Source: Methanobacterium paludis (lineage in GTDB: Archaea; Methanobacteriota; Methanobacteria; Methanobacteriales; Methanobacteriaceae). From it: DNA of 64,000 nt. Below, piece by piece: positions 19,120 to 29,623 of the stretch. Each line of letters opens with the position of its first letter. Position 1 is the first letter of the stretch. Location of the stretch: the NCBI RefSeq assembly GCF_000214725.1, contig NC_015574.1:1686001-1750000 (forward strand), given 5' to 3'. The notes beneath the pieces were generated by a model, which saw nothing but the letters and a program-made list of their open reading frames with translations, searched no databases and was not told the origin of the DNA. The translations under genes were made by a program, and so were the position numbers.

Positions 19120-22100
19120 ATGAACAGGTTTTGGAATAATTTGATGCGTCCCATTATTGAGCGTGTTAACGCTAATTACATTGTTGAAATTGGATCAGGC
19201 ACAGGTTTAAACACCAAAAACATTTTAGAGTACTGTGTGGATCATGATGCTCATATGACAGCAATTGACCCATTTCCACAATTTGATATTGACGGATTTA
19301 AATCACAATATGGAGATAAATTTGAAATATACAGGGAATTAAGCCTGGAAAGACTATTATTTCTCAAAGATTACGATGTAATTTTAATAGATGGCGATCA
19401 CAACTGGTACACAGTCTACAATGAATTAAAAACCATAGAAGAAACCTTTAAAAATAAAAAATTTCCCATCGTGTTTTTCCATGATATAACATGGCCTTAT
19501 GCTAGAAGAGATTTATATTACGACCCGGAAAATATACCTGAAGCCTATAGACAACCCTACAAAAAATTAGGAATGTATCCTGGGCAGACAGATTTGAAGA
19601 AGGAAGGTGGATTAAATACTCATCTTTATAATTCTATTTATGAAAATAATCCTCGTAATGGGGTATTAACTGCTGTAGAAGATTTTTTAGATGAATCTGA
19701 TTTAGAGTTTTCTTTTAAAATCATCAATGCCTTCCATGGGTTGGGAATTTTGTATCATGTAAACAATGAAACAGAAAAAATCGTGAAAAGTTGTATAAAA
19801 AAAGCGGATCTCTTAAACTCTCTTGAAGAAGAAAGGGTTAAGCTTAAAATTGCATATTCTGAATCAAAAGGTCAAAATAAATTACTTGAAACAAAATTAT
19901 GGCATTCAGAAAGCCAGTTAATCCAACAAAAAGAAGCGTACATCACCGCAATGGAAGAAAATCAAAGGAACATTGAAGAACTGAATTCACAGATTGATGG
20001 TTTAAAATCACAAATTAACCATTTAAAATCTAGGTTCTATGAAATAGATTATTTACATAATGTTGGTAGACCAATCACTCAGAGGTTAATTTCAAAGTTC
20101 CCAAGCTTATACATATTCTCTAACAGGAATACCAAGGGTATAAAAAACGCTTTAATTAATATAAAGGCTTATAAATCAATTAAACAAAATAATCTATTTG
20201 ATATAGGTTACTATTTAAAAAATAACAGTGATATCAGACGATCTGGCATGGATCCCCTACTTCATTACATGTACCATGGTTTTAGGGAAGGAAGAAAACC
20301 TAACTCATCCTTCGATGGGAATTATTATTTAACATATCCTGACGTTAAAAGTTCAAATTTAAACCCGCTCGTACATTATAGTTTATATGGTATAAAGGAA
20401 GGAAGAAGAACCTTTAAAAATCAGACAGATACGAATTCATCTTTAAAAGAAGAATATACTGTTAAAGATATTATCAACCAAAATTCACCAACACATAGTT
20501 TTGAAATGAGTAAGGTCAGATCAATCACCCCAAGGTTAATCTCAAAATTTCCTAGTTTATATATTATTTTTAATAAAAATAACAAGGGCATAAAGAACGC
20601 TTTAATTAATATAAAAGGTTATAAATCAATTAAACAGAATCATCTGCTTGATAATGAGTTCTATTTAAAAAATTACAGTGATGTTAAAGTATCAGGCATA
20701 GATCCTGTAATCCACTATATGTACTATGGTTTTAATGAAGGAAAAAAGCCCAACCCCACATTTGACGGGGATTACTATTTAAAGACGTACGAAGATGCTA
20801 GAAAATCAAATTTAAACCCGCTCATACATTACAGTTTATACGGAATAAATGGGGAAAGAAAAACCAAAGAAAATTGGTTTGTTTCAATAATAATGCCAAC
20901 GTACAACAGGAAGGGTATAATCGAAAGAGCGATAAATTCAGTATTAAATCAAACTTTCAACAATTATGAGCTCATAATAATAGATGATGGAAGCACAGAT
21001 GGTACTGAAAACTTAATTAATGTTAAATATGATGACCATCTAAAAAGTGGGAAAATAAAATATTTTAAACAAAAAAATGGAGGAGTAAGTAAAGCCCGAA
21101 ATAAGGGATTAAACGAAGCACAAGGTGATATCATAGCATATTTAGATTCTGACAACTATTGGTTTGAAACTTACCTTAAAAAAATGGTTTCTGCATTATT
21201 TAATACTAATAGAAATACTGCTTATGCAGCTATAGAAGTAAATAATGCTTATGAAAATAAGAAATATGTTAGAAGAACTAAATATGATAGGAATTTACTG
21301 TTAAAAGGTAATTATATTGACCTTAATATATTTGTGCATAAAAAATTTCTGTATGATCAGTTAGGCGGGTTTAACGAATCATTGAAGCGTCTTGTTGATT
21401 GGGATTTGATTTTGAGATACACCAAGTCAAATGAGCCTTGCTTTGTAAATGAAGTCTTAGCAGAATATTTCATCAGTAATGAATTGAACAATATTTCTCT
21501 TAACGCTAGTTTAGAGGATAATCGTTCAAAAGTTCAGAAGTTGCACCAAGCTGAACTGATAGAAAAATCTATTTTAACTCATGAAGAAATCCAAAAAAAC
21601 CATAATGATCCCAAAATAACGGCCTTACCCAAAATAAGAGCCTTAAATAATCATACATTAAACAATAGTGTCGAAACAACACTGAAGTCATCCTCATACA
21701 ACGAAAACGAAATTCATTGTGATACCACATCTAAATTATATAATACAAATTTTGACAGAGGAAACAGTAAACGTATATTGTATGTAACACATCAAGGCAG
21801 GAACACCCCCAATATTGATAAAAGCATTATAAATCACGTTCAAAAGACTTTGGAATGCTATCTATTAACATCAACTTCAAAAGGGTTATTATTGTGGAAA
21901 TACAGAAACGACAGAATTGAAAGAATTGAATCTTGGAATATTAAATGGTCTGGAAGGGAATTTTATAATAAGGAATTCAGAGACATATATTTCAATGTCT
22001 TGACGAGATTAAAGATAGACCTTGTACATATTAATCATTTATTCAAGCATACATTTGATTTGCCAGATGTAGCAACAAAATTAGGTTTGCCCGTGATTTT

Positions 22101-23730
22101 ATCTCTTCAAGATTTTTATTTTATTTATCCTTCAGATCAGTTGCATGATAACATCAATGAGTACTGTGCTACAGATGAAAATAAGCAATGCACAGCTACA
22201 TTATTAGATGATATGTCTCTAAAAACTTTTGTTAATGAATGGAGAGCAGAAGTTACAAATCTGTTATATCATTGTTCATCATTTATTACCAGCAATGAAG
22301 TAATAAAAGAGATTTATATTTCCATATATCCTCAATTAGCACAAAAACCATTTAAGATTATAGAAGAGAATTATGCCCAGATCTCACCCGAAACTAAGGC
22401 TTCTGAAATTCTTAAATCAACTATACCTGAATCATCAGACCAAATTACAGAAAATGGTGGGTGGATTTCAGATCATAATTCTACATCAAAACCATACAAT
22501 GAAATCGTAAGAATAGCGAATTCACCAGAGGAATATAAACATTTAAAGAAGTGTATTAACAGTATAAGTTCCAAAAATGCGAAAGAAATAGCTTATGAAT
22601 ATGAATTTACATACTGGCAGAATCTACTCATAAATGAACGTTCTAATATCAATAAAATTTATAGGGTTGCTATCTTTGTTCGTGGCAAAAATGGAAACTT
22701 TTCCCCAACAGCCAGTATTCGACTATTATTAGCATTCTATCATCATAAACTATATGGAAAAGTAGTACCGTATGTTATAGATGAAAACGATTTAAATAAT
22801 CTAAACAAAGATTCCTTTTTGAATAAAAGGATGTACGACTGTATCATAGTGCAACGGGACATTTTAAATGAATCTTTTGCTAAGTTTTTAGTTCAAAGAT
22901 GTGGAGAATACAATATTAAATTGATCTATGAAATAGACGATGATCTGTTGGATATTGATAAAACACACCCTGAATATGAAAAGTATTTATACAATAGCAA
23001 AGTCATCAGATATCTTATTGAAAATGCAGATCTAGTAACTGTAAGTACAAATCATTTAAAAGAGAAATTTGAGAGTATAACTAATGTGAAACTAATACCT
23101 AATGCTTTAGATGAAAGTTTATGGTTTACTGGGACAACCAAATCAGCCGCAAAGGATAATACATTGAAAATTGGGTATATTGGATCATTTACGCATGATA
23201 AAGATTTAAATATTATCAAAGAAGCCATTAAAAATTTAAAAGAAAAGTTTATTGAAAAGAACTTAAACCTGACTTTTGATATTATTGGTGGAATGAGTGA
23301 AAAACCTGAAGAAATTTGGTTTAATCAAATAGAGATTCCATCAAATAAGAGAAGTTACCCCGAGTTTGTTAAATGGCTTAAAGAAACTGTAAATTGGGAC
23401 ATTGCAGTTGCTCCACTAGCAGATACCAATATAAACTGGAGTAAAAGCGAAATAAAGTACTTGGAATATACTGCATTGGGTTTGGCCGCTGTATACAGTG
23501 ACATAGGACCATATCATGAAACAATAAAAAATGAGTATAATGGTTTATTAGTGAAAAGCAACGATACAAATGAATGGGAAAAACAAATTAATAAGTTAAT
23601 TACCAATGTCCAATTACGTAACAATATTAAAGTTAATGCTCAAAAAAGTATAATGGACAAATACTTGATGAAATATCGGACGGAAATATGGTATAATATT
23701 ATTAAAGAGCTGGTGGATGGAAAAAAATAA
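19120..23730 (+). CDS. Giant fusion: SAM methyltransferase, coiled coil, repeats, GT2 and GT4 domains
   Basis: 1536 residues from ATG 19120, which has GAGGT six bases upstream; an ATG at 19102 lacks a site. Order: class I methyltransferase (about 1-215; VEIGSGTGLNTKN, IDGDHNWYTVYNEL); coiled coil (about 225-310); a duplicated 150-residue block with four copies of a YYL-x-DV-x-HY-x-YG-x-EGR motif (about 310-590); GT2 domain (about 590-820; VSIIMPTYNRKG, IIIDDGSTDGTEN, AYLDSDN); a degraded GT-like middle region (about 885-1120); and a C-terminal GT4-like domain (about 1180-1530; KIGYIGSFTHDKD, KYLEYTALGLAAVYSD). The EGR repeats are known from bacterial glycosyltransferase and rhamnan-synthesis proteins, so transfer from bacteria is likely. 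Cytoplasmic; probably modifies and extends the same glycan. Confidence 0.82.
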   Translation: MNRFWNNLMRPIIERVNANYIVEIGSGTGLNTKNILEYCVDHDAHMTAIDPFPQFDIDGFKSQYGDKFEIYRELSLERLLFLKDYDVILIDGDHNWYTVYNELKTIEETFKNKKFPIVFFHDITWPYARRDLYYDPENIPEAYRQPYKKLGMYPGQTDLKKEGGLNTHLYNSIYENNPRNGVLTAVEDFLDESDLEFSFKIINAFHGLGILYHVNNETEKIVKSCIKKADLLNSLEEERVKLKIAYSESKGQNKLLETKLWHSESQLIQQKEAYITAMEENQRNIEELNSQIDGLKSQINHLKSRFYEIDYLHNVGRPITQRLISKFPSLYIFSNRNTKGIKNALINIKAYKSIKQNNLFDIGYYLKNNSDIRRSGMDPLLHYMYHGFREGRKPNSSFDGNYYLTYPDVKSSNLNPLVHYSLYGIKEGRRTFKNQTDTNSSLKEEYTVKDIINQNSPTHSFEMSKVRSITPRLISKFPSLYIIFNKNNKGIKNALINIKGYKSIKQNHLLDNEFYLKNYSDVKVSGIDPVIHYMYYGFNEGKKPNPTFDGDYYLKTYEDARKSNLNPLIHYSLYGINGERKTKENWFVSIIMPTYNRKGIIERAINSVLNQTFNNYELIIIDDGSTDGTENLINVKYDDHLKSGKIKYFKQKNGGVSKARNKGLNEAQGDIIAYLDSDNYWFETYLKKMVSALFNTNRNTAYAAIEVNNAYENKKYVRRTKYDRNLLLKGNYIDLNIFVHKKFLYDQLGGFNESLKRLVDWDLILRYTKSNEPCFVNEVLAEYFISNELNNISLNASLEDNRSKVQKLHQAELIEKSILTHEEIQKNHNDPKITALPKIRALNNHTLNNSVETTLKSSSYNENEIHCDTTSKLYNTNFDRGNSKRILYVTHQGRNTPNIDKSIINHVQKTLECYLLTSTSKGLLLWKYRNDRIERIESWNIKWSGREFYNKEFRDIYFNVLTRLKIDLVHINHLFKHTFDLPDVATKLGLPVILSLQDFYFIYPSDQLHDNINEYCATDENKQCTATLLDDMSLKTFVNEWRAEVTNLLYHCSSFITSNEVIKEIYISIYPQLAQKPFKIIEENYAQISPETKASEILKSTIPESSDQITENGGWISDHNSTSKPYNEIVRIANSPEEYKHLKKCINSISSKNAKEIAYEYEFTYWQNLLINERSNINKIYRVAIFVRGKNGNFSPTASIRLLLAFYHHKLYGKVVPYVIDENDLNNLNKDSFLNKRMYDCIIVQRDILNESFAKFLVQRCGEYNIKLIYEIDDDLLDIDKTHPEYEKYLYNSKVIRYLIENADLVTVSTNHLKEKFESITNVKLIPNALDESLWFTGTTKSAAKDNTLKIGYIGSFTHDKDLNIIKEAIKNLKEKFIEKNLNLTFDIIGGMSEKPEEIWFNQIEIPSNKRSYPEFVKWLKETVNWDIAVAPLADTNINWSKSEIKYLEYTALGLAAVYSDIGPYHETIKNEYNGLLVKSNDTNEWEKQINKLITNVQLRNNIKVNAQKSIMDKYLMKYRTEIWYNIIKELVDGKK
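20065..20870 (+). repeat. Two tandem copies of an about 450-bp coding block inside the giant glycosyltransferase
   Basis: The block from about 20065 recurs from about 20518 with an offset near 450 bases. CTTTAATTAATATAAA plus KSIKQN-encoding sequence occurs at 20149-20190 and 20599-20640. Each block encodes PRLISKFPSLYI-like and KGIKNALINIK segments followed by two EGR-type motifs. DNA similarity is still high, so the duplication is recent relative to the domain. Confidence 0.85.
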
Positions 23731-23879
23731 TATTTCACCAATATTTACTCAAATAGACCAAATACAAGTTAACTGGTTTAGATGTTTTTTTTATTCCAAA
23801 CTGGATAAAAAACCGTAAACTATGAGTTATGTATTTAATTAACCCGGAATCAGTTGGCTAGAAAAGTTAAGATGATAAC

Positions 23880-25208
23880 ATGAAACTCACAATAATAGGA
23901 ACAGGTTACGTAGGATTAGTAACTGGCACATGTTTTTCAGAAATGGGAAATAAGGTGTACTGCGTTGATATCGATGATGGTAAAATTGAAAATCTGAAAA
24001 AGGGTATCATCCCTATATACGAACCGGGTTTAGAATATTTAGTGGTAAATAACAGTAAAAACGGTGACTTGTTTTTCACCGAGAACTTAAAAGAAGGTTT
24101 GGATAACTCGGATATTTGTTTTATAGCTGTAGGCACACCTATGGGTGAAGATGGGTGTGCTAATTTAGAATATGTATTAGAAGCTGCTAAAGAGATAGGT
24201 AATTTAATGTCTCATGATATGATAGTCGTGGATAAATCAACTGTCCCTGTTGGAACTGCAGATAAGGTAAAAAAAACAATAAATGAAGAGTTAGATAAAA
24301 GGGGCGTTAAGTACAATGTTCATGTGGTCTCCAATCCTGAATTTTTAAAGGAAGGAGCCGCTGTGGAGAACTTTATGAGGCCAGATAGGGTATTAATAGG
24401 TTCTGATGAGGATGACGTCATTGAAACCATGAAAGAGTTGTACGCCCCATTCATAAGGAACCATGAACGATTCATAGTTATGGATGTACGCAGTGCAGAA
24501 ATGACTAAATATGCAGCCAACGCCATGCTCGCCACCCGTATCTCTTTTATGAATGAAATGGCCAATATCTGTGAAAGGGTGGGTGCTGATGTAAATAACG
24601 TCAGAGCAGGCATAGGCAGTGACAGCAGGATAGGGTACAGCTTTTTATATGCTGGTTGCGGGTATGGGGGAAGCTGTTTCCCAAAGGATATCCAAGCTCT
24701 GATTAAAACATCTGATGATCATGGATACGATCCAAAGATGCTGAAAGAAGTGGAATCCGTGAATAATCGACAAAAGTTAGCTTTGGTTAATAAAATAACA
24801 GAAAGATTTGGTAATGATCTAAGAGGACGTACCTTCGCTTTATGGGGACTTTCATTTAAACCCGAAACCGATGACATGAGGGAATCAACATCACTGGTTA
24901 TTGTTAATAAATTAACGGAATTGGGCGCCAGGATCAAAGCCTACGATCCAAAGGCCATGGATATTGCGAAAGAATATTATTTTAAAGATAATAAAAATGT
25001 AGAATTTTCCAGTGACAAGTACCATGCTGTAGACGATGCAGATTCAATAATACTTGTAACAGAGTGGAAAGAATTCAGAAGTCCAGACTTTGATGAGATA
25101 ACAAAAAGGATCAAAAACAAAATCATTTTCGACGGCAGAAATCAGTACAACAAAGAGATAATGAAGGATATGGGCTTCGAATATCATCAAATAGGTAATG
25201 GAAGCTGA
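23880..25208 (+). CDS. UDP-glucose/GDP-mannose 6-dehydrogenase family
   Basis: 442 residues with the Rossmann start IIGTGYVGLVTGTCFSEMG, the VDKSTVPVGTADKV segment, FLKEGAAVENFMRPDR, the catalytic cysteine motif GCGYGGSCFPKD (about residue 263) and a C-terminal NAD-binding-like domain with LSFKPETDDMRES. The family oxidises a nucleotide sugar twice to the uronic acid, using NAD. Substrate (UDP-glucose, UDP-GlcNAc/ManNAc or GDP-mannose) cannot be told from the sequence by eye. Position in the cluster, just before the exporter genes, suggests it supplies a uronic acid for the exported polymer. Full length and intact. Confidence 0.92.
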   Translation: MKLTIIGTGYVGLVTGTCFSEMGNKVYCVDIDDGKIENLKKGIIPIYEPGLEYLVVNNSKNGDLFFTENLKEGLDNSDICFIAVGTPMGEDGCANLEYVLEAAKEIGNLMSHDMIVVDKSTVPVGTADKVKKTINEELDKRGVKYNVHVVSNPEFLKEGAAVENFMRPDRVLIGSDEDDVIETMKELYAPFIRNHERFIVMDVRSAEMTKYAANAMLATRISFMNEMANICERVGADVNNVRAGIGSDSRIGYSFLYAGCGYGGSCFPKDIQALIKTSDDHGYDPKMLKEVESVNNRQKLALVNKITERFGNDLRGRTFALWGLSFKPETDDMRESTSLVIVNKLTELGARIKAYDPKAMDIAKEYYFKDNKNVEFSSDKYHAVDDADSIILVTEWKEFRSPDFDEITKRIKNKIIFDGRNQYNKEIMKDMGFEYHQIGNGS

Positions 25209-25257
25209 TTTTTTCTTTTTTTGATTTATATATTAAAATTTACACGTAGGGATTAAA

Positions 25258-26055
25258 ATGGTAGTTAAAGACACAATAAACCACAGATTTTTTGCTAACT
25301 TTAAAAAATATAGGTTTTTACTCGATCAGCTGGTAAAAAGGGATATAAAAATAAAATACAGAAGATCTGTACTGGGAATATTCTGGAGTTTTTTAGAGCC
25401 ATTGCTATCCATGATAGTGCTTACCATAGTATTTTCAGCGTTTTTTAAACACACCATATCAAATTATCCTGTTTACTATCTAACAGGGATGTTAATATAC
25501 CAATTTTTTGCAGGGGGATCTAATGCAGCCATGCGTTCCATTAAAAGCAGCGCTTCGATTCTAAAAACAATATACGTCCCCAAGTACATGTTTTCTTTAT
25601 CAGCCATATTATCTAACTTCGTTACTTTCTTACTATCGCTGATAGTTCTTTTCCTGGTGATGGTGGCCACCAATGCAACGTTCACCATTTACATAATCTT
25701 TGCAATTTTACCCATTATTGCATTACTACTCTTAACAATAGGAGTAGGCCTTATTCTTGCCACTGTAAATGTGTTCTTCAGGGACATGGAACATTTGTAT
25801 GGGGTTTGTTTAATGCTTTTAATGTACGCAATGCCCATATTTTATCCCCCAGAGATCGTGCCTGCAAGTTTCAGGTTCATCCAATATTATAACCCACTTT
25901 ATGCTGTTATCGGCTGTTGCAGAAGTGTTTTTTTATATGGTACACTTTATAATCCTTTACAGCTGCTGTTTGCCATGGTATCCGGTGCTGCTTTCCTTAT
26001 TATAGGGATTGCTATGTTTTACAAATATCAAGACAGGTTTATACTTTATGTTTAA
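25258..26055 (+). CDS. ABC-2 type polysaccharide export permease (Wzm/TagG-like)
   Basis: 265 residues with six predicted membrane helices. It begins with a cytoplasmic segment LLDQLVKRDIKIKYRRSVLG and FWSFLEPLLSMIVL, the conserved start of Wzm/TagG/RfbA permeases, and contains NVFFRDMEHLYG and IFYPPEIVP. The partner ATPase starts 18 bases downstream, so the two are co-translated. Together they would flip or export a lipid-linked polysaccharide across the cytoplasmic membrane. TagG exports wall teichoic acid in bacteria; here the acceptor surface is a pseudomurein wall, so the product could be a wall-attached glycan. Confidence 0.92.
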   Translation: MVVKDTINHRFFANFKKYRFLLDQLVKRDIKIKYRRSVLGIFWSFLEPLLSMIVLTIVFSAFFKHTISNYPVYYLTGMLIYQFFAGGSNAAMRSIKSSASILKTIYVPKYMFSLSAILSNFVTFLLSLIVLFLVMVATNATFTIYIIFAILPIIALLLLTIGVGLILATVNVFFRDMEHLYGVCLMLLMYAMPIFYPPEIVPASFRFIQYYNPLYAVIGCCRSVFLYGTLYNPLQLLFAMVSGAAFLIIGIAMFYKYQDRFILYV

Positions 26056-26073
26056 ATTTTGAAGGTGATTACA

Positions 26074-26823
26074 TTGGGAGAAACAGTTATAAAGGCTGAA
26101 AACGTTGGAATGGAATTTAATCTAAGTCAAGAGAAGGTGGACAACCTTAAAGAGTATGTTATCAAATTTCTTAAAAGACAGCTCATGTTTCAGCCATTTT
26201 GGGCCCTTAAAAACGTTTCATTTGAAGTGGAAAAAGGGGACAGGGTAGGGTTAGTTGGATTAAATGGAGCAGGTAAAAGTACGTTGCTCAAGTTAATCTC
26301 AGGAGTTATGAAACCCACCGAAGGCAGTATAGACGTAAATGGACGCATATCCCCATTATTAGAACTTGGAGCTGGATTTGATCCAGATTACACAGGTAGG
26401 GAGAATATATTTCTTAACGGAGCACTGCTTGGTCATCCTAAGAGCTTTTTAGAGAGTAAATTTGATGAGATAGTGGAATTTTCAGAGTTAGAGGAATTTA
26501 TAGATGTTCCATTGAAAAACTATTCCTCGGGTATGAGAGCCAGACTTGGTTTTTCCATAGCAACAAGCGTACATCCTGAAATATTGATATTAGATGAAGT
26601 TTTATCCGTAGGGGACGCTAAATTTAAGGAGAAAAGCCAGCAAAAGATTAAAGCACTCCTTGATGGTAAGGTAACACTCTTATTTGTATCACATTCCATA
26701 GGGGATGTTAAAAATCTGTGTAATAAGGCAGTGTGGCTACAGAAAGGTCGAGTGATTACTTATGGTCCTGTTGATGAGGTATGCGAGAAGTATGATAATT
26801 GGATTCATGAAAAAACTGTTTAA
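26074..26823 (+). CDS. ABC polysaccharide exporter ATPase (Wzt/TagH-like)
   Basis: TTG at 26074 follows GAAGGTGATT; the resulting 249-residue protein starts MGETVIKAENVGMEF. Walker A is GLNGAGKST, the signature is YSSGMRARLGFS, Walker B is EILILDEVLSVGDAKF, and the H-loop is LLFVSHS. The insertion between the start and Walker A (KEYVIKFLKRQLMFQPFWAL) is typical of Wzt/TagH-type ATPases. There is no long C-terminal extension, so it lacks the carbohydrate-binding module of some Wzt proteins that recognise chain ends. It powers the permease encoded just upstream. Confidence 0.92.
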   Translation: MGETVIKAENVGMEFNLSQEKVDNLKEYVIKFLKRQLMFQPFWALKNVSFEVEKGDRVGLVGLNGAGKSTLLKLISGVMKPTEGSIDVNGRISPLLELGAGFDPDYTGRENIFLNGALLGHPKSFLESKFDEIVEFSELEEFIDVPLKNYSSGMRARLGFSIATSVHPEILILDEVLSVGDAKFKEKSQQKIKALLDGKVTLLFVSHSIGDVKNLCNKAVWLQKGRVITYGPVDEVCEKYDNWIHEKTV

Positions 26824-27025
26824 CCATATGTTAAAAAGGAATTAATAAGTATTTAAAGTAACTTCTCATCAAATGGAAACAAAGAGGATTGCATTATGAA
26901 ATAGTAACGACCTTAAGTAATAGAAGCTAAAAAAATTGTATAATAAAAAAAATAGAGTTTAAAATTTCATATAACCCCGCAAATTCTTAAATTATATTTT
27001 TTGACTAAAAATTGAAATTTAAGAA

Positions 27026-28048
27026 TTAAGAAAATTTAGACAAAGGCAATTCATTATAAAGTTCTTCTCTTACATAACAAAAGCTGTAAATATTTTTTGT
27101 ATGATATACTTTGCTTATTTCCTTAAACCCAACTAATTTACTGTTTAAATCAAACGTATCTAGATGTATTTCTCCCATTATCAAATCAACTTTGTCTAAT
27201 ACGCCTTCACGAATTAGATCATCAATAATTTTATCTTCAGCTCCTTCAGTATCGATTTTAAGTACTATTTTAGAGTTGATATTTTCATTTTGGATAATAC
27301 CTGACAAAAATGAACCTGCACTTTTTACTTTAGCCTTTTTTATTTTCATTTCTTTTTTTCCACTTTTCCATTCCCCATTAATATCTGTAAACTCTATTCT
27401 TGTAGTTGTAAGGCCATCAGATCCTGGAAGACTATATATATCAACCTCACCTTCTTCATCAGAAAGACCAAAATTATAGGGATTAATCTTACGGGATATG
27501 GTAGGGTTAAGATTAAAATTTTCTAAAGCAAAATTGTATGTATCATTATCTATTTCAAATCCATAAACTGCTTTACAGGAATCAAAGTTGGCAAATTTTA
27601 AAGCAGAATAACCTCTATTCATACCAACATCAAAAACAATGAAATCTTTAAATTGGTATAATACAGGTACTGAATAACCATTACGTGCAAAAATTTCTTT
27701 AATTGTATAAAAACGGTTATTTGTTACTAATACAATTCCATCTTCAGTTTTTAGATATATCCTATTCTCAGATGGGGAATAAGATAATAGTTGTATATTA
27801 TTAAAAAAACACATTTTAAAAAATTCGTCAGTGTTCCTCATTTTGAATAAATGTTCATCACCGTTGAAGAAATAATTTTTACACTCAGCATAATTTGTAT
27901 TATACTCTCCCAAAAACTTATCAACTTTCTCCTGATTTTTATCATAATCATTTAAAAACTTAAAAATTTTGTCAGAATGCTCCAAAAACAAATTAAAAGA
28001 TCTATTAGCTTTTTTAATGAAATTTAATGGATTTTTAAGGAATTGCAT
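27026..28048 (-). CDS. FkbM family methyltransferase
   Basis: 340 residues. A helical N-terminal part (about 1-115) precedes the methyltransferase fold: FIVFDVGMNRGYSALKFANF is the SAM-binding strand-loop, followed by AVYGFEIDNDTYNFALEN, NFGLSDEEGEVDIYS and KIDTEGAEDKIIDDL. These are hallmarks of the FkbM group, which O-methylates sugars or other small molecules. It is transcribed leftward, convergent to the exporter genes and divergent from the next GT2 gene, so it has its own promoter near 28050-28150. ATG start behind AGGAGATATC. Probably caps or decorates the cluster's glycan. Confidence 0.85.
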   Translation of the reverse strand: MQFLKNPLNFIKKANRSFNLFLEHSDKIFKFLNDYDKNQEKVDKFLGEYNTNYAECKNYFFNGDEHLFKMRNTDEFFKMCFFNNIQLLSYSPSENRIYLKTEDGIVLVTNNRFYTIKEIFARNGYSVPVLYQFKDFIVFDVGMNRGYSALKFANFDSCKAVYGFEIDNDTYNFALENFNLNPTISRKINPYNFGLSDEEGEVDIYSLPGSDGLTTTRIEFTDINGEWKSGKKEMKIKKAKVKSAGSFLSGIIQNENINSKIVLKIDTEGAEDKIIDDLIREGVLDKVDLIMGEIHLDTFDLNSKLVGFKEISKVYHTKNIYSFCYVREELYNELPLSKFS

Positions 28049-28315
28049 GATATCTCCTACATATTTGGCTATTAATTTACTATAATCTTTTTTAATTCTT
28101 ATTAAAATAATTACATTATCTAATTAGTGTTTTCTATCATCTATTAAATTATATTGTACATTAAATAATAAAAAAAATGAATGAATACTAAATAAACGTG
28201 AAAAATCAAAAACTTGCATATATCAAATGTTTATAACGGATCGTCACGAGAGGATATATTTCAAATAAACTTAAAATATAGAGACAAAGAAACATCTCTA
28301 AAAACGGTGCATTCT

Positions 28316-29266
28316 ATGGATTTAACTATTATTATTCCCAATTACAACGGTAAGGACTTCTTAAAAAAATGTTTTAAGTCACTGGAAAAGCAGGATGCTT
28401 CCTTTGAAGTTATCATCATCGACAATGCCTCTGAAGATGGAAGTTCCAACTACATCAAAACAAATTATCCTGAATACACCTTAATAGAAAACCAGGAAAA
28501 TTTAGGTTTTGCAGCGGCTGTTAATCAGGGAATAAAAGCTTCAAGAACTGATTATGTTTTTCTTTTAAACAACGATGTGGAATTAGAAGAAAATTGTATT
28601 TTTAACCTTCTAAAATGTATTGCTAAATATGAAAACATCTTTGCAGTTAGTTCAAAGATGATTCAGTACGATGATAGGAACCTGATTGATGATGCGGGAG
28701 ATGAGTACACCCTTCTGGGCTGGACCAAAAAGGTGGGCAACAATAAATCTCCAGATTTATATACCGCGAAAAGAGAAGTTTTCAGTGCCTGTGCTGGAGC
28801 AGCTATTTACAGGAGACGTGTTTTTGATGAAATAGGATACTTCGATGAAAACTTCTTTGCGTACATGGAAGACGTTGACATCAGTTACAGGGCAAGGATT
28901 CATGGCTATAAATGTTTGTACTGTCCTGAAGCTGTTGTTTACCATTTAGGTAGTGGAACCAGCGGTAGCAAATATAATAAATTCAAAACCAGATTAGCTG
29001 CCAGAAACAATGTTTATGTTCCCTACAAGAACATGCCATGGCCTCAGTTATTGTTGAATTCCATTTTTTTGTTTATAGGTTACCTTGTTAAGTACCTGTT
29101 TTTCCTAAAAAAGGGATATGGATCTGAGTATCTAGAAGGATTAAAAGAAGGATTTAACTCTTTAAATAAAATAAATAAAGTGGAATACAAAAATGAAAGA
29201 TTTATCAGTTATATGAAAATAGAATGGCTTCTCATCAAGAACACTGTGAAATTTGGTTTTTTATAG
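28316..29266 (+). CDS. GT2 family glycosyltransferase
   Basis: ATG 28316 gives MDLTIIIPNYNGKDFLK, the usual start of a GT2 domain; an in-frame TTG at 28214 would add 34 unrelated residues and has no ribosome binding site. Motifs: VIIIDNASEDGSSN, ENLGFAAAVNQGI, LLNNDVELEEN (metal site) and FFAYMEDVDISYRARIHG. The C-terminal third has a hydrophobic segment (LLLNSIFLFIGYLVKYLFFL) which may anchor it. 316 residues, typical of rhamnosyltransferase-like GT2 enzymes in O-antigen-type clusters. Divergent from the FkbM gene. Confidence 0.88.
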   Translation: MDLTIIIPNYNGKDFLKKCFKSLEKQDASFEVIIIDNASEDGSSNYIKTNYPEYTLIENQENLGFAAAVNQGIKASRTDYVFLLNNDVELEENCIFNLLKCIAKYENIFAVSSKMIQYDDRNLIDDAGDEYTLLGWTKKVGNNKSPDLYTAKREVFSACAGAAIYRRRVFDEIGYFDENFFAYMEDVDISYRARIHGYKCLYCPEAVVYHLGSGTSGSKYNKFKTRLAARNNVYVPYKNMPWPQLLLNSIFLFIGYLVKYLFFLKKGYGSEYLEGLKEGFNSLNKINKVEYKNERFISYMKIEWLLIKNTVKFGFL

Positions 29267-29623
29267 ACATTTAACAGATCAAGATGCTTTCAGTCTCAAA
29301 CCTTTAAACATCTCAATACCTTAAAATCTCAATAAAACAATCTTCTTTAAAGAGATATGATAGTTGGATATTGAATGGAATAATAAATATTTTTGAATAA
29401 ACCTTGAAATAATAGTTTGAATTAATAATAGTTATTCAAACTGTCAAAAAAAGAAAAGTGAAATAAAACTTATTTTTTTCTAAATTTAAATGCAAGCCAC
29501 CTTCCATGAAATTGAAGCAATTTTTAAAAGCTATCAAATTATAATAAATAATTTAATGAACATCAACATTATCTGATCAAATTCATTCTTACGAAGAAGA
29601 GGTATGCATCAAGGAGAAACACA
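29267..29623. other. Intergenic region
   Basis: 357 AT-rich bases between two GT2 genes on the same strand. No coding sequence seen; it presumably holds a separate promoter for the second GT2 gene. Confidence 0.5.
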
